In this document: piece by piece, positions 55,701-64,000 of the stretch
How the letters are laid out: each line of letters begins with the position of its first letter
How positions within the stretch are numbered: the stretch's first letter is position 1
NCBI RefSeq assembly: GCF_963678635.1
Contig: NC_087070.1
Span: 12,496,539 to 12,560,538, forward strand
Direction: 5' to 3'
Source: Symsagittifera roscoffensis
Lineage: Eukaryota; Xenacoelomorpha; Acoela; Convolutidae
DNA length: 64,000 nt
Notes under the pieces: generated by a model
Database searches by the model: none
What the model saw: the letters and a program-made list of their open reading frames with translations, nothing else
Told to the model about the DNA's origin: nothing
Position numbers and translations under genes: made by a program

Positions 55701-58700
55701 GCTTTTCGAAACTGCGGAAGGACAAAATGAGAAGATATAGCAAAACAGCCAACTAGGAAACAATTATTGGTACAAGGCACCTGCAAAACTTTGGGGGAAA
55801 ATCCAAAAGAAGTCGGGTGAGCGCAGCAGCACATTAGGACACACCAACTGGGGCAATGCACCAGTAAACAAGCACGAATGCCACAAAAGAAAGCAAGTGA
55901 CTGGCAGGAGCACAGCAACTGGCAATAAACAAGCCAAACAGCTAACACACCATGTGAAAAGCCTAAGAGGGATATCAAACAAACCAAAAGACGGGTTCAT
56001 TTTCCTTGTAACACCCTTGTCGACATCGGACTAAGAAATATCACAGAGTTTGTCATCAAATTTTTGTCAGGCAGCGAGCTAAACGGACAGGATGGAACAC
56101 CAGGAGCTGAGCTAGCAGGAACCTGAGAGGGAACGAAAACCTGACGGCGGAGGATAACACGTCAGGATTCAGCTAGTTCACTGGATGAAACTAGTTCTAG
56201 ACGGTCGGGAAGAAAATGAACCGCAGTGACTAAGATGGGGGCAGTCATGATCGATAACATCCAAAAGACGGATAAGTCAGGAGCCAAATGAAAAGGAGGA
56301 GAAAAAGAAGTGTGAGTAACAAACTTATATAAACAATTTACAAAACTGTCATATGTACGTCCAGGGAGAGGGCATGCTGTGAAACGGCAAAAACTCAAAA
56401 GTTTGTGTTTTAAAGGTGTTGTAGTTGAGTGACAAAACTTGTTATTAACCCTATTGATTACTGTTAACATTGATGCATTGGATACGTAATTAGAGTCATT
56501 AATTTTTACAAGGAGGGAAATGTCATGGTATCTAAATTTAGTTCAAGTCCCATTTCTAGTTGTGCTACTTAATTCATTTATCTGTCTGGCGCTAACTGGT
56601 ATTTAACCTTCGGAGTTTGTCTGTCACCTTCGGATGACAGCTATTTTATTGTCTCCGACTAACTTTATGAACTACGGTTACGTATTAAAAAGGATTAAAT
56701 TAACACCTCGAAACCGTCTTTTCACACACCTTAAAATGAAAGAACAAAAGAAGAACAAAGGGAGCGTCCTTGTTGCGGAATCCGTTTTCAATTCACAAAA
56801 TGCACAGTTTGGCTTCGTAATGCGTAAACTGCAATCGGCAATAGACCTCCACTTCTAAGACCACAATGTCTATTCTCAGACTTAGGAGTTACCTTACTGA
56901 GGGATAGCAATCTCCGAGTGAAACGGTACAAAATATCTAAGGATACCACTATGGGTGAACAATACGCATTGTATGCCGCAGTCAGCAGATCAGAAGAACT
57001 ATTCTGCCATTCTGACACAAAAACGCAGCTGAACCGCCAGTGGAATGTCCCAAGTGGATTGTAGGACTCCAGATGGCGACGATTTTAGCCAAAGAAAACA
57101 TCGACATTCGCAAACTACTATGGAGCCGACCTACTACTCCACGTAGACCACCGTCACTATTTCTAGAAGAAGAAATAGCGGAAAAAAAACACAGAGACAT
57201 AATACAACGAATAGTTAGTAATGGAGTACTAAGCGAAACAAAAACATGGGATAAGGCAAAAACGAGCATTAAAGTTACACCTGCTACTTCTGTCATGTTA
57301 CAGACAATGTCCTAAAGGTATTTTTGTAGCAGAAAAAACAGAATTTGAAAAATAGAACTTCAACTGCAGAATATAGAAGAGAAACAAACCGCTGGAGCAT
57401 TTCCACGCGAAGATAGTAGAATTAGCATCCAAGGCAGACTGTGGAGATCGAGAAGATGAATGGATGAAAGGTAAGGTCACAGCTTATATGCTAAATGGAA
57501 AAATATCAGCAGAACTTCTGAAACAAAAATCAAAAATCTGGGATGTTGTAAGACTATCTTCAGACAAAAAGAACTTGGAGAGGCCGCAACTCACGCCGGA
57601 GCAAATATACGATACGGACTGCTGGGGAGAAGGTGAAGGTATAATTGGTCGCCGAGCAACTAGAGGCAAACACTCAGAAATAGTGAGTCTGGAGAGTGAT
57701 CAGCCAGAGGGCCAAGTTTCAAGTTCTAGACATTTAAAAACCAGCATCCAATAACACTTAAGTGACAGAAAAATCACCACACAAAAACTTAAGACAGCTG
57801 GATAAAAATTCGCTAATGATAGCACGAAAGCCATTCATGTTCCGACAAAAAACGCAAGACGGGAAAATTGTTACGTACGCCGCACACACTGCATGGGTAC
57901 AAACAATCGAAAAGCAACTCAACCGACTTAGGAACAACGGATTTGCTTACGTATCGATCCAAAAATGTACAGAAACTGTCGACCGACACTACTAAGTGAC
58001 TTTTTCGCCTACATATCAACCCGTCATAAAAAGAGCTAACAGTTTTTATACATTGAAAATCCCGGAGTACCTGCACCCCAATGCTTTTCGAAACTGCGGA
58101 AGGACAAAATGAGAAGATATAGCAAAACAGCCAACTAGGAAACAATTATTGGTACAAGGCACCTGCAAAACTTTGGGGGAAAATCCAAAAGAAGTCGGGT
58201 GAGCGCAGCAGCACATTAGGACACACCAACTGGGGCAATGCACCAGTAAACAAGCACGAATGCCACAAAAGAAAGCAAGTGACTGGCAGGAGCACAGCAA
58301 CTGGCAATAAACAAGCCAAACAGCTAACACACCATGTGAAAAGCCTAAGAGGGATATCAAACAAACCAAAAGACGGGTTCATTTTCCTTGTAACACCCTT
58401 GTCGACATCGGACTAAGAAATATCACAGAGTTGGTCATCAAATTTTTGTCAGGCAGCGAGCTAAACGGACAGGATGGAACACCAGGAGCTGAGCTAGCAG
58501 GAACCTGAGAGGGAACGAAAACCTGACGGCGGAGGATAACACGATCGAAACGAGAAAAGGATTCGGACAAAAACGGGCTGCAACCACCAAATTCGATGGC
58601 ACAACAGGATGGAATCATCAAATCGAAGATAAAGATTAAGATGAAAAGGGTTCAACTAACAAACAGCAAAGAGAAAAGAAATGAGTGAAAAAAATACAAC

Positions 58701-61624
58701 TCTATATTAAAGCTTGTAAAACTCTATTAGATTTTGAGCGCGACCAGGGAATGTTATCCCTCCAGATATGCAAGTATTTAAATTATTATCCTTGTAAAAT
58801 CGTTCTATTATTTAATGCTATCAATTGTGCTCGGCTTTGAAAAGCGCTTTTATAAGGTGACCTTCGCGGCACCTGTGAATTTTTTTAAGACTTCACTCAA
58901 AGAGCGATGAGTTTGTCTATGATTTGCTACCGTACTATACCGTTGACGATAGACCTTCGCTTCGCTACCTTCACTACCTCACCATCATTGAATAGCGTGG
59001 TATTAATGCCCCACCATCGGTGTTGTACGTGTGGAAACTTACAACATACTTAAGGATACCACTGTGAGTAAGCAAAACGCAGAACAGTAACGGCAAAAAA
59101 CTAAAGTGTTCTTGTTGTCAAATGTTTCATACGCTTCACTGGAACAAAAAATCCTTGTTTAACTTTGGCGTAAAAAAAAAGCTGCAAGCATCCTAATTTT
59201 CGAAACCAAGACTTCTTCGTTTCAAAATCAGGCAACAATTAGAGTTTTTATTTGACCAGGGACCTGAACGGGGGCAAGATGGAAGGCTTCGCCCAGATTG
59301 AGTCGCACACTTTCAAAGGGGTGAGATGGAGTCCCTCGCAGGCATACCTGCACCCGGTGCTCCACAGGGAGAAGCTGCACGTTCTCTGTCACACCAACGC
59401 ATCAAAAGTCATCATCGAACAGTCATACGCAGCAGGTAACATAAGTGTCTTCTCTTCTACAGAACTGTTATAAAAACTCTTCTAACTAAGATCTCCCCTA
59501 ATGAATATAGTTTACGATAAATAAATTTTTTAAAAGAAAATAGATTTTTAAAGTCTTCTCATTCAGGAGCGGATCTAGGATTTTCTCGAGGGGGGCGGAT
59601 TTTCAAAAAATTTTCCAAAATTTTGACGACCTTTTTTTAGGTCGACCAAATTGATTTTTCGAGCTCTCCCAAAGCACTGTTTTGACCCTATTTTTGCTAA
59701 ATTTTCTGCGCCGCAGGCAATTTTTTGAAAAAAAAAAAACAGTCAAAAAAGCCGTTTTTGGGCACTTTTTTGAAAAATTTTGACAAAAAAATCGCGTTTT
59801 TTTCGGCGCGCGCTCCCGCTCAAAGTTAGTATATATTGGCGCCCAAGGCGCCTTTAGAAAAATTTTAGGGTCGGTCGGCCAAAAATGGATTTCTGAAAAA
59901 GTATCAAAGGGGGGGCTCTTTGGGTCGGCCGGGGGTCGAATCCCTGAAGGGGGGCGTCCGAAACCCGGCCCCCCCCCCCCGCCCCCTTCCTAAATCCGCC
60001 CCTGTTCTCATTCCTTAAAGAGGTTTCCCGAATCTTAATTTCATTTGAGGAATCGTGCCATCAGTGTGACTTTACAAATTCTGAAAACTAATTTTGAAGT
60101 TCAAAATGAACTGATCTTTGAGTAAACCCAGGTGTCGAATATCTGGATTCCAAAACTGGAGATATGAAGGAAGTGATCGCCAACAAGGAAGTGATTGTCT
60201 GTTGCGGTGCCATTTTGACACCGAAAGTCCTTCTTCTCTCTGGAATTGGACCGAAAGCAGAACTGGAGGCACTGGGAATCGAACCTGTGTTGAATCTACA
60301 AGGAGTGGGGAAAAACTTACAAGCACCCATTTCAGTGCCGGTTGTCTGCACTGTCAATTCGAATAATTACTACTATGAGAAGTATACGGGCAACAAGAAA
60401 GAGATGGCGAACCGTGATTGGTTCGTGAGTCACTCGGGACCTCACGCTTCGTTCGGAATCCAAGTTGCCGCGTCTATCAAAACCGACGACAACGTAAGAG
60501 AAGGGTTTTCAGTGTTACGAGAAAGATAATGTTTTTTGTTCTTTTGCTTCCCTTTCATCTATTTTTGTTAACATTCAAACTAACTTTGATGGCGTATAGT
60601 CAATGTAGGACACTCGATTGCAAGGTTGATTTTTCTGGCTCATAGTTTATAGTTCACCTACAATTTGTTAATGGTTGGGAACATTTTTTTAGGTCGGAAA
60701 AGACCAGCATACGAGCACGATTAAGGTTTAAAAACCACTTTAACTCCTCGCTTTTCATTTTTTGTGCTCGAATCAGTAACCTCTAATCGCGATCTTCCAG
60801 AAAAAGGATTATTTTTGTCGTTTTTTTTTCAAAAAATTTCTCCAATGATAAGAAGTCTGATTTGATGATTTCAATTCTTGAACCCATTTTATGAGAAGAA
60901 ACAAATTATTGCGCTCCAAACTTCCAGCCAGTAAAACATAAAAATTGAATCGTTTAATCTAGATTCAGAAATCCAACTGTGAGTTTGTGAGTGAATTGGC
61001 TTAGACTGTTTGTAATGGTTTTTTCTTTTGCTAAAGCTCGACAGACCAAATGTCAATTTCATGGTGTCAGATGCCATTTTTGGGCCCTTTCCACAGTCTA
61101 ACGGGTTCCAGAAAGACCACAGCGAAACACCCGGATACTCAATCATGGTTGCACCCAACCAGTGCTACAGCCAGGGATCCGTAACTCTGTCCAGCAATGA
61201 TTTTGACGACCCACCCCTGGTAGATTACGCAATGCTGAGTGATCAGCGGGACGTTGACAATGCGGTAGAAGGTGTTCGGCTAGCACGAGAAGTGTTTGAG
61301 CACGAGGTTCTTTCTGACGATGTAGCTACTGTGATTCTGCCTGACAACAATGTCCAATCAGACAACGAGTTGGAGGATTACGTAAGAGAGATGACGTCAT
61401 CGCATGGGTACTACAGTGGGACGTGTAGAATGGGGAGCTACTCGGACCCCCTGGCAGTGACTGACAGCCAGGGCAGAGTGTGGGGAGTGGGCCACTTGAG
61501 AGTGATTGACAGCTCCCTCATCCCAGATGCACCCAGTGGCCCTCTGGTCTCTGTCTGCACCATGCTCGCCGAGAAGATATGCGACAAGATCGAAATGAGA
61601 GACATGAACACCAAATCAGTTTAA
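46660..61624 (+). CDS. GMC oxidoreductase (choline/glucose dehydrogenase-like), six exons
   Basis: Joining 46660-46774, 47230-47457, 47703-47886, 59260-59435, 60132-60493 and 61037-61624 gives 1653 nt: 550 residues plus stop, all introns GT-AG, phases 1,1,2,1,0. It is an FAD flavoprotein of the glucose-methanol-choline family, which oxidises alcohols or sugars. Visible parts: Rossmann [17 protein letters not shown] (about residues 14-30), the adenine-ribose Glu in LLIEAGG, GMC signature 1 [11 protein letters not shown] (86-96), signature 2 [16 protein letters not shown] (260-275) and the C-terminal domain with SGTCRMG. No N-terminal signal peptide is evident. The usual catalytic His (three residues before GTC) is Tyr480 and the usual Asn/His in PSGNT is Pro524, so activity may be altered or lost. 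Length is normal for the family. Intron 3 is swollen by nested retroelements. Confidence 0.9.
46950..47155. repeat. Degenerate hAT-type MITE fragment in intron 1
   Basis: Begins CCAGGGCATATCTAGGG, similar to the 5' end of the element in intron 4, and contains AAGGTCGGTCGGCC and GGGTCGAATAC blocks also found there. No right end or target duplication. Confidence 0.45.
47230..47457 (+). CDS. GMC oxidoreductase exon 2
   Basis: Acceptor TAATTTTAG, donor GTGAGC. Encodes [10 protein letters not shown] through GMC signature 1 (LGGSASVN) to WEEKG. Intron phase 1 at both ends. Confidence 0.88.
47703..47886 (+). CDS. GMC oxidoreductase exon 3
   Basis: Acceptor TTGTCGTCAG, donor GTGAGA. Encodes [15 protein letters not shown] through LGWPVTE, the usual GMC block before DxNG. 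Ends in phase 2 at the start of the 11.4-kb intron. Confidence 0.86.
48076..48112. other. Perfect 13-bp hairpin in the outer 5' LTR
   Basis: GCGTTGAAGGTCA and TGACCTTCAACGC pair completely around an 11-nt loop. The 3' LTR keeps only a partial version (GGTGACCTTCGCGGCACC). Confidence 0.75.
48255..48460 (+). repeat. 5' LTR of the plus-strand gypsy element
   Basis: 206 bp, TGTCATGGTA to CTTTTCACA. Differs from 54140-54345 at two sites (TTCC/TCCC and AACTTTC/AACCTTC). Confidence 0.9.
48460..49119 (+). pseudogene. gag: Gag of the plus-strand gypsy element (capsid region)
   Basis: The ATG at 48460 combines the last LTR base with the primer-binding site. Begins [10 protein letters not shown] and shows [20 protein letters not shown], parallel to the minus-strand element's gag. 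The C-terminal end is disturbed: the homologous [16 protein letters not shown] appears in the -1 frame (about 49,038), and the frame runs out at 49119. A -1 shift is also used at this place in the intact element, so part of this may be normal. Confidence 0.75.
49056..50549 (+). pseudogene. pol: Protease and RT N-terminal half, plus-strand gypsy
   Basis: One frame holds a degenerate zinc-knuckle region ([21 protein letters not shown], one Cys to Trp-type change), the aspartic protease ([12 protein letters not shown]) and the RT start ([20 protein letters not shown]). Protease and RT are fused in one frame, unlike the intact element. In RT motif A the catalytic Asp is Gly ([13 protein letters not shown]). 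A short deletion with frameshift follows near 50,460, so the end of this frame is non-homologous. Inactive. Confidence 0.78.
50465..51703 (+). pseudogene. pol: RT C-terminal half and RNase H, plus-strand gypsy
   Basis: Continues with [16 protein letters not shown] and the catalytic [11 protein letters not shown]. An in-frame TAA at 50894-50896 interrupts it. RNase H follows in the same frame ([31 protein letters not shown]). The last 100 residues before 51703 are spacer sequence. Inactive because of the stop and the preceding frameshift. Confidence 0.8.
51770..52345 (+). pseudogene. Spacer and integrase zinc domain, plus-strand gypsy
   Basis: An acidic spacer ([16 protein letters not shown]) is followed by the integrase N-terminus ([39 protein letters not shown] shortened). 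A TGA at 52343-52345 cuts it before the second Cys of the zinc motif. Confidence 0.7.
52383..53108 (+). pseudogene. Integrase core, plus-strand gypsy
   Basis: Catalytic triad residues occur in [17 protein letters not shown] and [24 protein letters not shown] and HGVPRQI are typical gypsy integrase blocks. Open for 241 codons but separated from the rest of pol by stops. Confidence 0.8.
53139..53840 (+). pseudogene. Third ORF of the plus-strand gypsy, decayed
   Basis: 53139-53624 is a basic, Ser/Lys-rich frame ([14 protein letters not shown]). After a stop, another frame near 53,790-53,840 has SSRRSGRK, comparable with RRSSRQTK at the end of the intact third ORF (33025-34233). No membrane segments. 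Confidence 0.6.
54140..54345 (+). repeat. 3' LTR of the plus-strand gypsy element
   Basis: 206 bp, preceded by the polypurine tract AAGGAGGGAAA. Followed by CACCTTAAAATG, the resumed outer LTR. Confidence 0.9.
54346..54592 (+). repeat. Outer 5' LTR, right part
   Basis: Second half of the LTR interrupted by the gypsy element. It contains ATGCACAGTTTGGCTTCGTA, the inverted counterpart of a segment at 48,176-48,197 on the other side of the insertion. It ends CATTACA just before TGGCGCAGTC. Confidence 0.6.
54592..56160 (+). other. Interior of the outer element: short decayed frames
   Basis: Starts with an ATG embedded in the primer-binding site ([10 protein letters not shown], then a stop after 19 codons). 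Further short frames at 55082-55372 and 55380-55613 recur in the duplicate. The second has [18 protein letters not shown], gag-like in style, but no domain is certain. No protease, RT or integrase. Confidence 0.45.
56521..56726 (+). repeat. Third gypsy LTR, carried by the tandem duplication
   Basis: Identical to 54140-54345 by eye, with the same flanks on both sides, so it arose by duplication and not by a separate insertion. Confidence 0.9.
58543..58751 (+). other. End of the outer element's interior
   Basis: 209 bp following the duplicated block, ending ACCAGGGAA as a polypurine-like tract directly before the 3' LTR (TGTTATCC). Confidence 0.5.
58752..59086 (+). repeat. 3' LTR of the outer element
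   Basis: Begins TGTTATCCCTCCAGATATG and ends CGCAGAACA. The first 190 bp and last 40 bp are related to the split 5' LTR; the middle differs and lacks the palindromic section. Right flank GTAAC, left flank of the element CGAAC: a weak target-duplication candidate. Confidence 0.55.
59260..59435 (+). CDS. GMC oxidoreductase exon 4
   Basis: Acceptor TTTGACCAG, donor GTAACA. Encodes [10 protein letters not shown] and RWSPSQAYL, matching the family's DxNGxxQxGF and RxSxxxAYL blocks, so it is the true continuation across the transposon-filled intron. Confidence 0.88.
59564..60004. mobile_element. hAT-type MITE with perfect 8-bp target duplication
   Basis: 441 bp in intron 4 of the GMC gene. Terminal inverted repeats CAGGAGCGGATCTAGGA and TCCTAAATCCGCCCCTG, flanked by TTCTCATT at 59556-59563 and 60005-60012. 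The 8-bp duplication and CAGGGGCGGAT-like ends are typical of hAT elements. No coding capacity. Long G and C runs near the 3' end. Confidence 0.85.
60132..60493 (+). CDS. GMC oxidoreductase exon 5
   Basis: Acceptor AAACCCAG, donor GTAAGA. Encodes [13 protein letters not shown] signature 2, then the linker and substrate-domain start, ending ...KTDDN in phase 0. Confidence 0.9.
61037..61624 (+). CDS. GMC oxidoreductase exon 6 (terminal)
   Basis: Acceptor TTTTGCTAAAG, stop TAA at 61622-61624. Encodes the C-terminal substrate-binding domain ([44 protein letters not shown]). Confidence 0.92.
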   Translation, partial: LDRPNVNFMVSDAIFGPFPQSNGFQKDHSETPGYSIMVAPNQCYSQGSVTLSSNDFDDPPLVDYAMLSDQRDVDNAVEGVRLAREVFEHEVLSDDVATVILPDNNVQSDNELEDYVREMTSSHGYYSGTCRMGSYSDPLAVTDSQGRVWGVGHLRVIDSSLIPDAPSGPLVSVCTMLAEKICDKIEMRDMNTKSV

Positions 61625-61798
61625 GTTTGTGAAAGACAAACGAACTGATCTAAATTCGACCAGAGCATTTCAATTAACAACAGGGTAACCATCTCAAAGC
61701 CAAATCATCAAAAACGTCTGTAAAGTCTGAATATATAAGACACTATTATAAATAACTTATTAGTTGCCATCAATTAACAATTCTGATTTCTAATTTGC

Positions 61799-61804
61799 AA
61801 TAAA
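61799..61804 (+). terminator. Poly(A) signal of the GMC oxidoreductase gene
   Basis: AATAAA lies 175 nt after the stop codon, the first canonical signal downstream. Confidence 0.65.
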
Positions 61805-62113
61805 GCTGATAGTTCTTTGAAGCAAAAGTGGACGAAACAAAAAAAAACACATCTATAAGTTAGTCGGAAACAGAAGCTGAACTCGAGAGAATGTGACGGC
61901 CCGTAAATTTACGCAGAAGTCTTCTAGATTTTGCTGATTCATTCCATTAACGCCACAAAAAATTAATAACCGTTTAATAACTTAAAAATGTTTGAGGCAT
62001 CAATTTTATAAAACGATGCTTGGACACTTGGAATTTCAGAAACAATTGCATGTTAACCTTTCATAAGAAAATTGTATGTTCTTCTTTCACGAGAAATTTT
62101 TTATTGTTCCGAT

Positions 62114-62421
62114 CAGTAGCGGATTTGACAGGGCGCGGCGGCCTTGGGCGCCAATGTTTACTAATTTTGAGGTGGAAGCGAGTACTGAAAAAACTCAATT
62201 TTTTCGTGAAAATTTTCCAAAAAATGCCTTAAAACGCCTTCTTTTAGTCCTGTTTTTCAAAAATTGTGCCTGCGGTGCAAAAAATATGGCCAAAACACGG
62301 TTTTTTCAGTCCTTGGAGAAGTTGGGAAAATCAATATAATCACCTAATAAAAAGGTCGACAAAATTTTCGAATTTTTTTTTAAAATACCACCCCCACGAG
62401 AAAATCCTAGATTTGCACCTA
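62114..62421. repeat. hAT-like short element
   Basis: Begins CAGTAGCGGATTTGACAGGG and ends AAATCCTAGATTTGCACCTA. Flanks GTTCCGAT and GCTCCGAC agree at six of eight bases, suggesting a worn 8-bp duplication. Shares TTGGGCGCCAATG style with the other hAT MITEs. Confidence 0.5.
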
Positions 62422-62499
62422 GCTCCGACCATTTGGAACAAATTATCAATGTTATGGGGTGAGTAATATATCGCGTTAAAGCTTTTTCAGTCGTTATTC

Positions 62500-62900
62500 G
62501 AACAACGTTAATAAAACGTTGAAACGTGTCGAGAAAAAGCGGTTCGAAATTTTTAATGTTTAGTCTAATTTCGAGCAAACAAGGTGAGCAAGCAGCCTTT
62601 TTTTGATATTCAGCCAAAAAATTTACCACAATAACTCCTCACAGTAAGTCAATTGGCATATCAACCCTAATTCGAACACCATCAAATTGTTTTTGAGAAG
62701 TTGTCCCAGTGTTGAGAAAAACCGGTTTGAATTTTCGAGTTTTAGTGTATTTTCGAATGATTCAAGCAAGGGAGCAAGCTTAATAGAGAAAAATAAGCCA
62801 TAAAACTTTCGCAAAACTGTTTTTGGAAAGCTTTTAGTGCCATTTATGGAAAAAAAAACTTTTAAAAAATAAAACCATTTCTGCAAAAAAAAACTATTTT
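62500..62900. repeat. Two tandem copies of a dispersed AT-rich repeat
   Basis: GTCGAGAAAAAGCGGTTCGAA at about 62,528 (shortened here) and GTTGAGAAAAACCGGTTTGAA at about 62,712, each followed by a TTTAGTxTAxTTTCGA block. A third relative is at about 26,010-26,060. Function unknown. Confidence 0.5.
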
Positions 62901-63310
62901 GAACTTTTTTTTGAATTTTGATTTTTTTTGTTCTTGTTATTTTTCGACAAAAAACTATTGTGCAATTTGCTTATGCTACTGTGACCAATGAAAATATTTA
63001 AACTTTTTTCTCATCCTTTTTTTCAGATCCTTTCATCCTTAAAAAAACATGAAAAAAAAACTTATAGAGACTTTTGATGAGTTACCCATTAAATCTCGAC
63101 TCCACCGTTGCAAAGAAGAGCATTTTTTTATACAAAGGAGACGTACCAGAGCACGCGAGCTAAATATTTCTAAGTTACATTTTATTTGAACAAATTGGAA
63201 CCTGATCCAAACTACATTTTATGATTGGATAAATTAGATATTTTACCACTGTAAAGTATTTAAAATTAACCAATCATGATCCATCTAACTAACAACCCAC
63301 TTATTTGTAA

Positions 63311-63338
63311 GTGCTGAAATTACTTGTAATTTCAGCAC
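63311..63338. other. Perfect 13-bp hairpin
   Basis: GTGCTGAAATTAC and GTAATTTCAGCAC are fully complementary around a 2-nt TT loop. No U-run follows and it is far from the gene's stop, so a terminator role is not indicated. Confidence 0.75.
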
Positions 63339-63359
63339 CAGAGAGAGATTTGAATTTAA

Positions 63360-63625
63360 CTTAGAAATTAGTTGTCTCTCCAAGAGAACTTCAGCAGCCG
63401 CAACAAACCAGTATACCCTAGATCTATTGAGCCTAGCAGAGACTAGTTAAACACCCTGAGACTAGAAAGTATAAGAGTAAGATTAGGAGCGGTATTAAAC
63501 TAAGAAGTTGCACGAATCTATCCGGCCGAAAATAAGATAGCGTGACGAGCAGACGGTGTACCCTATCCGAAATTACTCTATGAGTTAACCACATCGGTCC
63601 TAACTCATCTGGTGCGATTAACAGG
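63360..63625 (+). other. Exon-like stretch with strong splice donor, unassigned
   Basis: Less AT-rich than its surroundings and ending ATTAACAG followed by GTAAGTATAA, a consensus donor. It has no long frame, so it might be a 5' untranslated exon of a downstream gene, or part of an LTR. The remaining bases to 64,000 are AT-rich with nothing recognised. Confidence 0.3.
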
Positions 63626-64000
63626 TAAGTATAATTTCAAATATTCTTTACTAATAAATTTAAATTAATACTAACCATTCCTTACTCATGTTTCTTTTAG
63701 ATTTTTAGTCTTCATACCACGATCATCAGCAAAAAACAGAAAACAAAAATAAAAAATAAAACCTTGTTAAAATTATTCTAAACTTCATTAATATTTTCCA
63801 CAAAATAATCTGATAAAATTTATACCAAATGTAGTAAATTAATTTATAAATTATTCCCCCATAAAGCAGTAAATTTAAATATGATGAAAATTTATAACTT
63901 TAAATTTCCCCAAAACTAGCAGTTAAATTGAAATTCTATGTATTAAATTAATTAAATGAAAATGCAGTACTAACCTTTTGATATTTTCATTCACTCGCAC

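Larger units (their letters stand above)
53780..58542 (+). repeat. Direct tandem duplication of 2.38 kb
   Basis: 53780-56160 and 56161-58542 are nearly identical. Each unit contains the gypsy ORF3 tail, the 206-bp gypsy LTR and the interior of the outer element. The few differences include a changed primer-binding site in the second unit (TGGCGCAGTC at 54593; TGCCGCAGTC in the second unit). Confidence 0.9.
47994..59086 (+). mobile_element. Outer LTR element in GMC intron 3 (old, carries a nested gypsy)
   Basis: Related terminal segments stand at 47994-48254 and 58752-58950 (CCAGATATG, GGACTTCACTCAAGGAGCGA-like, GTTTGTCTATG). The 5' LTR resumes after the inserted gypsy at 54346 and ends at 54592 with TAAGGATACCACTATGGG...CATTACA. 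The 3' LTR ends similarly at 59086 (TAAGGATACCACTGTGAG...AGAACA). The LTRs are strongly diverged, so this element is older than the gypsy inside it. Its interior has no recognisable pol; it appears non-autonomous. Confidence 0.6.

Noticed and set aside
56521..56726. A separate solo-LTR insertion
   Set aside because: Flanks on both sides equal those of the LTR at 54140, so it was produced by the tandem duplication.

Overview
The window is nuclear DNA from an animal, most likely an invertebrate: AT-rich non-coding DNA, GT-AG introns, one spliced host gene, and many nested transposable elements. No bacterial gene organisation, CRISPR array or rRNA is visible. The species cannot be named from the sequence.

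Region 1 (1-14,834) holds two near-identical, same-strand copies of a large repeat whose coding capacity I cannot assign to a known transposon class. Copy A (left window edge to about 9,246) encodes an ORF1 with an SGNH/GDSL-like esterase fold, a second degenerate SGNH-like domain, and a very long unknown protein (about 1,966 codons in its ancestral frame) split here by a 32-bp deletion. A conserved 1.6-kb 3' region follows. Copy B (9,247-14,834) starts inside the coding region, directly at the 3' end of copy A, and carries a 1,924-bp internal deletion and two stops. No reverse transcriptase, DDE transposase, integrase or tyrosine recombinase is recognisable in the visible part. Both copies end at the same pentamer, CAGTT, the first in the element itself and the second in a BEL/Pao gag fragment.

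Region 2 (14,835-25,690) is two decayed BEL/Pao LTR-retrotransposon copies on the minus strand in head-to-tail order. Gag, protease/RT, RNase H and integrase pieces are recognisable.

Region 3 (25,690-32,640) has no gene. It holds GCGAC-core satellite arrays in opposite orientations, a Helentron-like short repeat, hairpin-rich foldback DNA, a C-rich/CA-repeat tract and an old inverted LTR relic (about 32,286-32,500).

Region 4 (32,641-39,840) is a nearly intact Ty3/gypsy element on the minus strand, with 257-bp LTRs and gag, protease, pol and a third unknown ORF joined by frame changes and an ATGA overlap.

Region 5 (39,841-46,659) is repeat DNA: a TCGCGCAAAG array, a TA-flanked MITE, three more Helentron-like copies and a 0.9-kb foldback element.

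Region 6 (46,660-61,624) is the only convincing host gene: a six-exon GMC (FAD-dependent glucose-methanol-choline) oxidoreductase that splices to 550 codons. Its third intron is about 11.4 kb because an old LTR element sits in it. A younger gypsy element is inserted in the 5' LTR of that element, and a 2.38-kb piece spanning both was then tandemly duplicated. Its fourth intron carries a hAT-type MITE with a perfect 8-bp target duplication.

Region 7 (61,625-64,000) has the gene's poly(A) signal, a hAT-like short element, a small repeat family, a perfect 13-bp hairpin and an unexplained exon-like stretch.
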